Assembly (NCBI GenBank): GCA_012295275.1
Contig: CM022675.1
Location: 9,268,193-9,295,192, forward strand
Length of the DNA stretch: 27,000 nucleotides
From: Chrysomallon squamiferum
Lineage: Eukaryota > Mollusca > Gastropoda > Neomphalida > Peltospiridae
Direction of reading: 5' to 3'
The translations under genes and the position numbers were made by a program. The notes under the pieces were generated by a model, which was given only the letters and a program-made list of their open reading frames with translations, did not search any database and was not told where the DNA came from. Of the stretch, positions 18,530 to 26,559 are shown piece after piece. Numbering within the stretch: the first letter of the stretch is position 1; every line of letters starts with the position of its first letter.

Positions 18530-19160
18530 ATTGCAGAATTTTTAGACCGGTAACTTAGCATTGTGTCTGTTAAAACATTCTTAGACTGGTAACTCAGCAT
18601 TCTCAGATTGGTAACTCAGCATTCTCTGATTGGTAACTCAGCATTCTCTGATTGGTAACTCAGCATTCTCTGATTGGTAACTCAACATTCTCAGATTGGT
18701 AACTCAACGTTCTTAGATTGGTAACTCAACAGTACTGAACATTATGTCTGATAGCTCAACTTCTGTAGCTTGATTTTAGACTGGTAACTTGATTTTAGAC
18801 TGGTAACTTGATTTTAGACTGGTAACTTAACATTAGACTGGTAACTCAACATCAGTTTGGTACTCTTAGAGTAAACTGGTAACATTAGATCAGTATTTCA
18901 ACATTAGACTGGTACTAAAAGAACAGGCTGGTAACTCGGCATTAAACTGGTAACTTAACATTAGACTGGTAACTCAACATCAGATTGGTACTCTTAGAGT
19001 AAACTGGTAACATTAGATCAGTATTTCAACATTAGACTGGTACTAAAAGAACAGGCTGGTAACTCGGCATTAAACTGGTAACTTAACATTAGACCGGTAA
19101 CTGAGAAAGGTAACTACTGAACATTACAGACTGGTGACTCAACATCATACTGGTAAGTTT
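18530..19160. repeat. Nested minisatellite built on GGTAACTCA
   Basis: GGTAACTCA recurs with an exact 22-bp period at 18588, 18610, 18632, 18654, 18676, 18698 and 18720 (unit GATTGGTAACTCAGCATTCT). A 19-bp form follows at 18783, 18802 and 18821 (TTAGACTGGTAACTTGATT). Then a 128-bp higher-order unit spans 18823-18950 and 18951-19078 with one visible mismatch (CAGTTTGG against CAGATTGG), and a third copy begins at 19079. Confidence 0.95.
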
Positions 19161-19492
19161 AACAACACCAATAACTGAAAATGTTTTGGACACATTACCC
19201 TGCTTGGGATGAATAATCACCCAAACTGGAAGACATAACGAAAATATCAAATTATTGCTGGAGAATTGAGTCTGGCTGCTTTTATTGAATGAGTGTAATA
19301 AATATTTCTTTTGTCTGTTCCATCTTCAGTGGGGCTTGCTTGATGTAACTGGGCTGTTATTTGTTTGTTTGGTGCACACTGCAATTGATCAAATTATTCA
19401 GGGTTGTGGAAACAAAATGGCTGTTTTGGTTATAGTAGCTGGGTTGTTTTTGGGGTTTTTTGGGGGGCAATTTTTATTTTGATAATTTTTGT
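19161..19492. other. Unique DNA
   Basis: Non-repetitive sequence. It contains an AAAATGGCTG YY1-like core near 19414 and a G-rich TTTTTGGGGGGC near 19460. No exon-like structure was seen. Confidence 0.4.
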
Positions 19493-19680
19493 TTGTTTCA
19501 GGGTTGTAGAAGATAATGAAAATAAAGTATTTATGGACTATTTTTTTTAGGGATATATATATATATATATAAGATTGGCAACAGAACATTAGAAAGTAAT
19601 TATATATATATATATATCTGTAAACAAAATATTTAAAAGGTTCATTAATACTTTATTATCTTCTACAAACACTAAAACAA
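19493..19680. repeat. Imperfect 188-bp palindrome with minisatellite-like centre
   Basis: The outer arms (about 19493-19537 and 19639-19680) share TTGTAGAAGATAAT and AAAGTATT..ATG in inverted orientation. The inner arms share TATTTT..GATATATATATAT in mirror positions, so the two AT tracts at about 19553-19571 and 19602-19617 pair. The unpaired centre (19572-19593) reads AGATTGGCAACAGAACATT, close to the unit of the upstream 18.5-19.1 kb array. Confidence 0.7.
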
Positions 19681-20227
19681 TATACATTATGCTGTTTGTA
19701 TAACCAGTGAAAAAGGTTTAATGAGGAAACGGGAGATTTAGTTTCTAAAGAGAAAAATAAAAATCTTAGATATATGACACATTTTGAAAGTGTTCTGTCA
19801 GATTTATTTCACAAATGAGGTTTTAAATTTGATTAGATGCTTGTTAAAAAAAAAAAAAAAAAAAAATAAAAACCAACCAACAAACAAACAAAAAATACTT
19901 ATGAAAATGATGATATATTAAAACATGCTTTTAAAAATTTTTGAATAAAAAAAAAAAAAATTAAAATTAAAAAATGAAAGAAGAAATGTATTGGTCATTA
20001 ATTTTGAAATTAAATTTTTTTTTTCATTACTTTTTACCTATTATTAAATCATTTTAAATCATTGTCACGTTTTATAGTAATAGCAAAATATTTATTTAGT
20101 ATTTTTTTCTATAATTTAAAGATATCCATTGTTATATAATTTTCACCTATATATTTTAGTTTCAGCGGTATGATGATGTTTGGACAAAAATCTTTAAAGA
20201 TAAAAAAATGTTATTATCTCTTTCATT
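19681..20227. other. A/T-rich filler
   Basis: A runs near 19846-19866 and 19948-19961, AACC/AAAC steps near 19872-19892, otherwise unstructured. No gene signals were seen. Confidence 0.7.
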
Positions 20228-20395
20228 ATTAATAATAATAACAGTAATAGTGTAGTAGTAAGTAGAAGCAGCAGTTGTAGTAATAGTAGTAGTAGTAATA
20301 ACAGTAGTAGTAGTAGTGGTAGTAGCAGTAATAGTAGTAGTAATAATAACAATAGTAGTAGTTGTTTATTTTTGAAAAATGAAAAATCCTTGATA
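20228..20395. repeat. AGT-rich tract, probable copy C of the dispersed repeat
   Basis: An imperfect AGT/AAT/AGC tract to 20363 is followed by TTTATTTTTGAAAAATGAAA, which parallels copy B just after its AGT stretch (ATTTATATTGAAAAATGAAA). The rest of the family sequence is not recognisable here, so this is a fragment at best. Confidence 0.4.
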
Positions 20396-20399
20396 TATC

Positions 20400-20478
20400 A
20401 CACACACAAACACACACAAACACACACACACACACAAACACACATATACACAAACACACATTCACACACACACACAAA

Positions 20479-20533
<55 letters not shown>
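20400..20533. repeat. (CA)n microsatellite with AAACAC interruptions
   Basis: A 134-bp CA-type tract is interrupted by AAACAC, CATATA and TTCACAC. It ends in an uninterrupted CA run of about 50 bp. The minus-strand poly-Val/Cys frame is the repeat. Confidence 0.95.
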
Positions 20534-20535
<2 letters not shown>

Positions 20536-20690
20536 ACGAAACCAAGAATTTTAATCAAATGAACGTTTTCAAAATATTAAAATATAAAAAAATAAAAAAT
20601 AAAAAAAAAAAATAAATCGGGGGGAAAAAAAAGAAAAAAAGAAATAAGGAAAGAAATTACGCCACATTGTGAAAGCCACAAATTAAGATA
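20534..20690. other. A-rich filler
   Basis: Runs of A broken by single T residues and a short GGGG near 20620. Nothing else was seen. Confidence 0.7.
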
Positions 20691-20940
20691 CCTTTAATAT
20701 TTTTTTTCATTTTCTGCCTCACTGCCTCCTAGCGTCTTTAGAAAGACATCAAACATTGGCGACGCGAATGTAACGGTTGTTTGGACGGCAGCTACACATC
20801 ACTGATCATCAGGCTTCGCAAACTGAAAAGACCTGTACATAAAAGAGATGGTTATGCATTAGATTTTGAATAAGACGATACAAAATCACTCTGTCCCGTA
20901 TTAAAAGATTTCCTTCGCTTATTGCCATTATTTTCTTTTT
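20691..20940. other. CpG-bearing unique island
   Basis: An unusually CpG-rich patch for this window around 20730-20790 (GGCGACGCGAATGTAACGG). It contains the inverted repeat GTCTTT-AG-AAAGAC (20734-20747), a MYB-type TAACGG core and TGATCATCAGG. There is no coding frame. It is a candidate regulatory element. Confidence 0.35.
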
Positions 20941-20978
20941 TTTTTTTTTACATTTCTTCTTTTTTAAAAGATTTAAAA

Positions 20979-20982
<4 letters not shown>

Positions 20983-21028
<46 letters not shown>
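20983..21028. repeat. 46-T homopolymer, longest in the window
   Basis: A pure T run preceded by T-rich steps from about 20931. Confidence 0.95.
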
Positions 21029-21309
21029 CATATTTGTGGCTGTGATTTTGGAAAGAATGGCTGTTTAAACATCGTTGCGTCTTTTTCAGACTTTGTGTGT
21101 TCAGATTCTGCGCCTCTAATGAGTGCAATTCTGTTCTTGATTTTTTTTTTTACTTCGCCATTGTAAACTGTATTCATGAGGTCAAAAGACATGAGCATCG
21201 ATCATGTTGTATTTTCCACATTTCAATGTCGATTAATTTGTATTTAATAAGGAGCCCAGTTAATGGAGATGAGCTAGTTTTCTTCATTATCTGGATGATT
21301 TACCAGGAA
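21029..21309. other. Unique island between T tracts
   Basis: Balanced unique DNA with CpGs. It contains an acceptor-like GCGTCTTTTTCAG near 21078-21090, an AGGTCAAAAG near 21180 and CATGAGCATCGATCATG near 21190. No donor or sustained frame supports an exon. Confidence 0.3.
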
Positions 21310-21451
21310 TTTTTTTTTTTTTTTTTTTTTTTATATTATTATTGTTATTTACTAACTGATGTAATTTAACAAATTTAATGTTGCTGTCTCTTTCCCATTT
21401 TGGTTTAATTTTACATTTTATTTTTTTTTTTTATATATATATATATATATA

Positions 21452-21485
<34 letters not shown>
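21310..21485. repeat. T run, (TA)n and (TTA)n microsatellites
   Basis: A T run at 21310-21332. Then (TA) at about 21432-21453 passes directly into (TTA) to about 21485. Confidence 0.9.
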
Positions 21486-21998
21486 TTTGTGGTAACATTT
21501 AGTAGTAAAAATATGAAATAATTTTATTACTATTTTTTTATTTTCAATTTTTTGTATTTATAAGAAAATATTTTTTTTTTTAAAGCTTCAAAATGGGCAG
21601 AATCTTTCAGATAAGGCATTGTTATTAATAAAATAATAATTTAAAAAAGAAATAAAGAAAAAATAAAAAAAAAATAAATTCAGTAAATAAAATAAATATA
21701 AAGAAATTTGAATTTAAGAATTTAACACATCCTTCTTATTTAAATTTACTAAAAGAAACAAAAAAAGAAAAGATAATTGAACAATTTTAAAAATTACTGT
21801 TCAAATAAAAATAATAAAACAAAATTAAATTAAAGAAAAGAAAAAAAAAACTCTAGAAATACAAATGTTCTTAATTTTAATTCATGAATATCATTTTCTT
21901 CATAAAATTTTAATATCTCTTCTTGTTCAAACAGTCTTTTTTCTTCGTTTTTTCTTTTCTTTTTTTTCCATTTTAATGATCACTTTATCAAAAGCAAT

Positions 21999-22029
<31 letters not shown>

Positions 22030-22040
22030 AAAATGTCATT
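21486..22040. other. A/T-rich filler with 28-A run
   Basis: Extreme A/T composition with a pure A run at 21999-22026. The 94-codon plus-strand frame across it is poly-Lys/Phe from the repeats and continues only briefly into unique DNA. Confidence 0.7.
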
Positions 22041-22248
22041 TATACTACTTGAGAAAGCAGAGAAAATGGCCCATTTAAAATCTCCGAGCATTTTATTACC
22101 TTCTGTGTTTGCTTTTCACTTGAATATCACAGTTCAGGCCAGCCTTTGAAAGCTAGGTAACAATCACAGATAAAACCACTCGAGACATAATTGCCACTTA
22201 ATAGGTAAATACAGGTAACAATAGGGCTATCAGTGTGTACCTTATTTC

Positions 22249-22430
22249 ATCAAGTGTTACTTTTGTATCACTCATTCAGCCCTGTCATTATCAAATATTA
22301 GTTTATATCGTTCAATCAGGATTATGATTATTATTATTATTATTATCATCATCAAGTATTAGTTCATATCAGCCAATCATGGCTATTGTTATGAAATATC
22401 ACTTTTTATTGTCCAATCAGGGTCATTATT
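22249..22430. repeat. Four-copy 41-bp repeat carrying CCAAT motifs
   Basis: Copies start near 22249, 22290, 22351 and 22391, each reading ATCAA.TATTAGTTTATATC then .YCAATCAGGGYTATTATT. Copy 2 is lengthened by about 20 bp of (ATT)(ATC). Copies 3 and 4 contain CCAATCA at 22373-22379 and 22413-22419; copy 2 has TCAATCA. The preceding 22041-22248 is unique with GGTAACAAT repeats. Confidence 0.65.
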
Positions 22431-22439
22431 ACAGTAATT

Positions 22440-22640
22440 ACACATCATGAAAGTGTGCTTTTCAGTGATCGTCAGTAAAAGAATAACCCAGGTGGAACAG
22501 GTGAAATTTTGTTAAGTGTTGTTTAGTCGCAGGTGAGATAAGCTTGTTAAGGTGACATTAAGTTGCAGGTGACATGTGGATCAGCTAACTGATAGGTGTG
22601 AATGTGTGATGTGATATTGTTTATGAGGACAGAACAATAG
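22440..22640. other. E-box/T-box cluster island
   Basis: CAGGTG occurs at 22489-22494, 22498-22503, 22530-22535 and 22566-22571, and the T-box half-site AGGTGTGA at 22594-22601. The middle part is a 36-bp duplication (TTGTTAAG at 22509 and 22545, GCAGGTGA 36 bp apart). CAGGTG is bound by Snail, ZEB and several bHLH factors. No gene is present. Confidence 0.4.
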
Positions 22641-22691
22641 TAAAAATAATTTAGGGGATTTGTTTTCTTATTTGTGTCTTTTTTTTAAACT

Positions 22692-22723
<32 letters not shown>

Positions 22724-22858
22724 TTTTTCTTTTTCTTCCCTCTGATGTGTGAATAAAAATTTAGAAGGTTTTGAAATAGTTTTTAATTATAACTTTTTTT
22801 ATTATTATTATTATTTTTCACAGTGAAATGTTTTGTAACTGTTCCTGGTATAAACTAC

Positions 22859-22889
<31 letters not shown>

Positions 22890-23230
22890 TATCAATATTG
22901 AACTTTTAATTATATTCTTTGTTAAGTTTTAATTATATTCTTTGTTAAGTTTTCAAAACTCTCAAATCTTTATCACATGTAAATTCATACAAATAGATGT
23001 TGTTATTGTTGTTTCTTATTTTTCTTTTTTAAATTATTATTATTATTATTATTATTATTATCATCATCATCATCATTGCTATTATTATTAACTCCATATT
23101 CCCAGTTGGTCTGTCTTATAACTATTTCAACAAATAAACCATATAAATCATCAAAACAATCATTTATTCAGGTAAATATTTAAACTTTTTTTCATTTTTT
23201 TTTTTCTTCTCCAAAAAAACACAAACAAAT
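22641..23230. repeat. T-rich filler with TTTA and ATT/ATC microsatellites
   Basis: T runs at about 22690-22727, (TTTA) at about 22858-22890, a 22-bp duplication of TTTTAATTATATTCTTTGTT near 22905 and 22927, and (ATT)(ATC) at about 23035-23076. No gene signals were seen. Confidence 0.75.
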
Positions 23231-23700
23231 CAGGACATCATCATCGTCATGTAAGTTCATTCAAGGTAAACGCCGATGAAGCCGTGGCAGAGAAATGCAC
23301 CCTGCTTGACTTCTCCCAATAATTACAGGTCGGGATATTTTTTCTCCTGCAAGAACCTTTTGTCCGATCCTTTGTCTTGCTGCGGAGTTGATTACACCTT
23401 AATTCCATTGATCCAGGAAAGAGCGATCGTCTCGATGTTCTCGCGTTTTTGTTCCACCCTTCGTCGACAGATTAAGAGCTCGTGTCATCTGCTTATTTTT
23501 CCACACAGCAGATTTGCTTTTATTGAAAAACTTAATAGGGTGTTTTTCTTCTTCTTCTTCTTCTTCTTTCATTTTTTTTTTTTTTTTTTTTTCATAATGG
23601 GAGTATAATTCGGATTGGGAACAATGGAGAAATCGCCTTTGTATCAATGTCTAAGTCTTGGTCGTGTCGACGAATAAGGTCAAATCAAGTGGGGGTATTC
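23231..23700. other. Most CpG-dense unique island of the window
   Basis: Between 23265 and 23475 there are more than a dozen CpGs, such as GAGCGATCGTCTCGATG and TCTCGCG and TTCGTCGAC, with AATAATTACAGGTCGGG (23316-23332). The 110-codon plus frame has no family match and runs into poly-Phe. A (TTC) tract and T run (23546-23592) interrupt the island before TCGTGTCGACGAATAAGG near 23660. It is probably regulatory. Confidence 0.35.
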
Positions 23701-24135
23701 CTTGTCTCTTAGTATTTGTGAATTTTCTTCTTGATTTTTGTTTCTTTTTTTTTTCTTTTCTTTTCTTTTATTGTTGCAAAATGGTGACCAGGTGATATTT
23801 TACTTGAGAGCAGTGATCAAAGAAAAAGAAAAAAAAAAGCTATTAACACTCATCTTAATATTTAATGAATTATTTTTGTTTGTCGTGTGTAATTAAGCCA
23901 GATTTTAACTTCTTAAGCTTTGGATAAGAGTTTTTGCTTTAGGTTTGAGTACATAAATGATATTTGGGGCTTGTGTAATTATAAATTTAATCTTTGTAGT
24001 TGAGTTTGTAGACAGATGAAATTTGAGTCTTAATTAATTTTGAGTCATGTTGCTGTTAAGACTTTGAGCAGTAGATATTTTACAGTTGTTTTTAATTTCA
24101 GTTATATAAATTAATTACATGTATTCATTGTTAGA
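23701..24135. other. T/A-rich unique DNA
   Basis: Mostly unstructured, with TTTTC runs near 23743-23770 and an A run near 23826-23838. Repeated TTTGAGT words (23943, 24022, 24038, 24062) suggest old decayed duplication but no clear unit. Confidence 0.5.
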
Positions 24136-24410
24136 TTTATTTATTTATTTATTTATTTGTTGTTGCTGTTATTGTTATTATGATCATCATTATTATGATT
24201 ATTTATTTATTTATTTATTTAAATTTATTTATTTTAGAGATTATTTATATATTTATTTTTTAAATTTATTTATTTTAGAGATTATTTATATATTTTTTAT
24301 ATGTTTTTTAAAATTTATTTATTTTAGAGATTATTTATATATTTATATATTTGTTTATGATCATCATCATCATCATCATCTTCATCATCATCATCTTAAT
24401 CATTGTTCAT
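24136..24410. repeat. TTTA repeats and three copies of a 41-49 bp unit
   Basis: (TTTA) at about 24136-24158 and 24199-24220. Then AAATTTATTTATTTTAGAGA followed by TTATTTATATATTT starts at 24221, 24262 and 24311. (ATC) repeats close the block at about 24358-24395. The frames here are poly-Tyr/Ile/His artefacts. Confidence 0.85.
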
Positions 24411-24414
24411 AAAA

Positions 24415-24700
24415 ATAAATACTTTATAAATATAAGAGAAGCACTGATCCTGAAAACTGCGACACTCCACACAGCCAGACTCAACCCACTAAATCTGAAA
24501 TTGTTTCTGACTTTGAGTAAACAGAATCATGTTTTTATTACTCGCAAACACACTGCTAGATACCTCCACGAAACACCAAATACATTTAGATTTCACACCA
24601 CCTGTACCGGTGATACCTGCCAGGGTCAAGGTCAAAGGTCACATTGTGATAAAGATAAAGTGCATTCACCAAGTTAACCCAACCAATTAGAAGTACAGGG
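24415..24700. other. Unique island with triple nuclear-receptor half-sites
   Basis: Balanced composition with CpGs near 24468, 24544, 24571 and 24609. It contains ACCGGTGATACCTGCC, the nuclear-receptor cluster at 24623-24641 and two GATA cores (TGATAAAGATAAAG near 24648). It has no exon-like frame of its own. It is a candidate enhancer. Confidence 0.4.
24623..24641 (+). promoter_or_regulatory. Triple half-site nuclear-receptor element (DR0 + perfect DR1)
   Basis: GGGTCA (24623-24628) abuts AGGTCA (24629-24634), which is followed after one A by AGGTCA (24636-24641). The last two form a perfect DR1. TCAAGGTCA at 24626-24634 also fits the extended monomer site of ERR, SF-1/FTZ-F1 and NR4A receptors. 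Binding is inferred from motif only. Confidence 0.5.
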
Positions 24701-24870
24701 GGAGATGTTTTGTGGAGGGAGGGATGTCAGCATACCTGTTTATCAAGACCGTATAACATGTTTGATAAATGGAATTTAGGGAGTGGGGGACTGCATACCT
24801 GTTGTCATATTTTGGCGATGGAGAATGATGGGAAGGGGAGAGTTTGTTGGTAAACCTGTTACCAGGCTGA
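24701..24870. repeat. Minisatellite of about 60 bp, left cluster
   Basis: A G-rich stretch followed by GCATACCTGTT recurs with ACCTGTT at 24734, 24797 and 24854. Each copy runs from GGGAG/GGGGGAC to TACCTGTTATCA-like sequence. Related copies lie beyond the CA-rich block, at 25354 and 25420. Confidence 0.55.
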
Positions 24871-24914
24871 GGCAAATCTGTCAGTATTTCTGTCTGTATG
24901 TTTTTCTATCTGCC

Positions 24915-25250
24915 TCCCTGCATGCATAAATACTCATACATATGTATGTACACATACAGATAATGCACACAAGCACACATACAGACAAATAGACATATAC
25001 AGATATTCATTCAGAAACAACATAGACACAGATACACATACACAGATACACATACACATACACATATACCCACACAGAAACAAACACATACATTCATAGA
25101 TACATACAATGACACATACACATACATACACTTATGCACTTACTCAGATATATATGCTAAACAGATACACACACAATTACACATGCATACATACACATAC
25201 ATACACACAACTGATCACACAGACAGACAGACAGACACACACAACACAGT
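24915..25250. repeat. Degenerate CACATA/ACATAC tract
   Basis: About 330 bp of mixed CA, CATA and ACAGAC units, ending in (ACAG)4 near 25220-25237. It splits two clusters of the flanking minisatellite. The minus-strand Cys/Val/Tyr frame is the repeat. Confidence 0.9.
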
Positions 25251-25329
25251 TGTCATGAATGTTGATACAAAAGCTGCCTTTTATCATGTACTTCAAACCT
25301 TATCAAGAGTTCCAGCAGGTTTACTTGAA

Positions 25330-25510
25330 AGGGGTGGGGGGTCCTTCTAGGATACCTGTTATCAGAACTATCTATGTTTGTGAAGGGAAGGTGCAAGGTG
25401 TGGGGGGGGCAACCGAAATACCTGTTATCTGCATCGTAAAACATCTGATTTATGTTACTCACCTAGTTCTCACCTTTCTATGGGGGGTAATAAACAGGGG
25501 GTGGGTAGAT
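25330..25510. repeat. Minisatellite of about 60-66 bp, right cluster
   Basis: Copies with GATACCTGTTATCA (ACCTGTT at 25354) and AATACCTGTTATCT (25420) follow GGGGTGGGGGGTCC and GTGTGGGGGGGGC. A further G-rich stretch at 25480-25520 lacks the ACCTGTT end. The two frames covering this block are by-products of the repeats. Confidence 0.55.
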
Positions 25511-25958
25511 ACGGGGTGGTGCATGGAGGTGTTGGCAGAGTTGTAGTTAGTTATATACGTTATTGATGTGCAGTTTTATCTCCACTTCTTATCTGGGGAT
25601 AACGTTAGGATAAGAATATGGAAATGTGTATTTATATCACTGGATGTTTGTCTGTCTGTCTGTCTATCTGTATGTATATTTGTTTGATTTTATGTCTGAT
25701 GTTCTTGATAATATCATACTTTTTGTTGTTGTTGTTATTGTTGTTATCATTTTGATTATTATTATTGCGATTGTTGTTGTTGTTGTTGCTGTTATTATTT
25801 ACTGAAATTGTATGACAGGTATTTATAAAATTAATATTTGTTTGGAACCAGAAAAACAGATATATAATTGTGAAATCCATTAAATACTAATTTTGAATTG
25901 TGTAAACTTTATTATTATTATTATTATTAAAACATAACACAATCTAATGTTTGTTAAT
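25511..25958. other. Unique DNA with TGTC, GTT and ATT microsatellites
   Basis: (TGTC) near 25648-25664, (GTT) and (ATT) runs at about 25719-25800 and (ATT) near 25911-25928. Between them is ordinary A/T-rich sequence. No gene signals were seen. Confidence 0.7.

Positions 25959-26038
<80 letters not shown>
25959..26038. repeat. (AAC)n microsatellite, about 27 units
   Basis: A pure AAC run of 80 bp. It is the second long AAC tract of the window, on the same strand as the one at 14913-15018. Confidence 0.95.
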
Positions 26039-26039
<1 letters not shown>

Positions 26040-26099
26040 TAAAAAAAATTAATAATAATCACATTCAAGTGTTTAAAATAAATTATTTTTATTTATTTA

Positions 26100-26538
26100 T
26101 TTTCATTTATTTTTAAATTAAATTTTCTTTCTTTCCTTTGTTCTTTCTTTTAATTGATTTTTAAAATTAAATTACTTATATTTTTCTTTTTTCTTTTCTT
26201 TCTGTCTTTCTTTTCACAAAATTTTAAATTATTTAAATTTTTCTTTCTTTTATCTTTCATTCATGCTTTTTCTTTTAATTAATTTTTAAAATTATATATA
26301 TTTTTCTTTTTTCTTTGTTCTTTTTTCTTTCATTCCTTTTATTTTTAATTAATTTTTAAAATTAAATTATTCATATCTCTCCTTATGTTTCTTCTTTCTT
26401 TCATTTCATTCTTTCATCACTTTTTCAAATGAAATTAGTTACATTTATCTTTTTTCATGTTCTCTTTCTTTCATTCTTTTTCTTTTCTTTATTTTTTAAA
26501 ATTATATTCTTTCTTTCTTTCTTTCTTTCTTTCTTTCC
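26100..26538. repeat. Pyrimidine-rich minisatellite with regularly spaced AT boxes
   Basis: An AT box (TTTTTAAAATTAAATTA-like) recurs near 26108, 26158, 26220, 26282, 26352, 26425 and 26493, mostly 62-73 bp apart. Between boxes lie TTTCTTTC/TTCATTC pyrimidine runs. The array ends in pure (TTTC) at about 26508-26538. Confidence 0.65.
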
Positions 26539-26559
26539 CTCCTTGTATCTTATGACATA

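Noticed and set aside
20229-20558. 109-codon minus-strand frame rich in Val/Cys and Tyr
   Set aside because: It is made entirely of the CA microsatellite and the AGT tract.
23276-23647. 110-codon plus frame and 82-codon minus frame
   Set aside because: Both pass through the TTC and T tracts and show poly-Phe or poly-Glu/Lys. The unique part has no recognisable domain.
24934-25131. Minus-strand Cys/Val/Tyr-rich frame resembling a short cysteine-rich peptide
   Set aside because: It is the degenerate CACATA tract in one phase, and the cysteine spacing follows the repeat.
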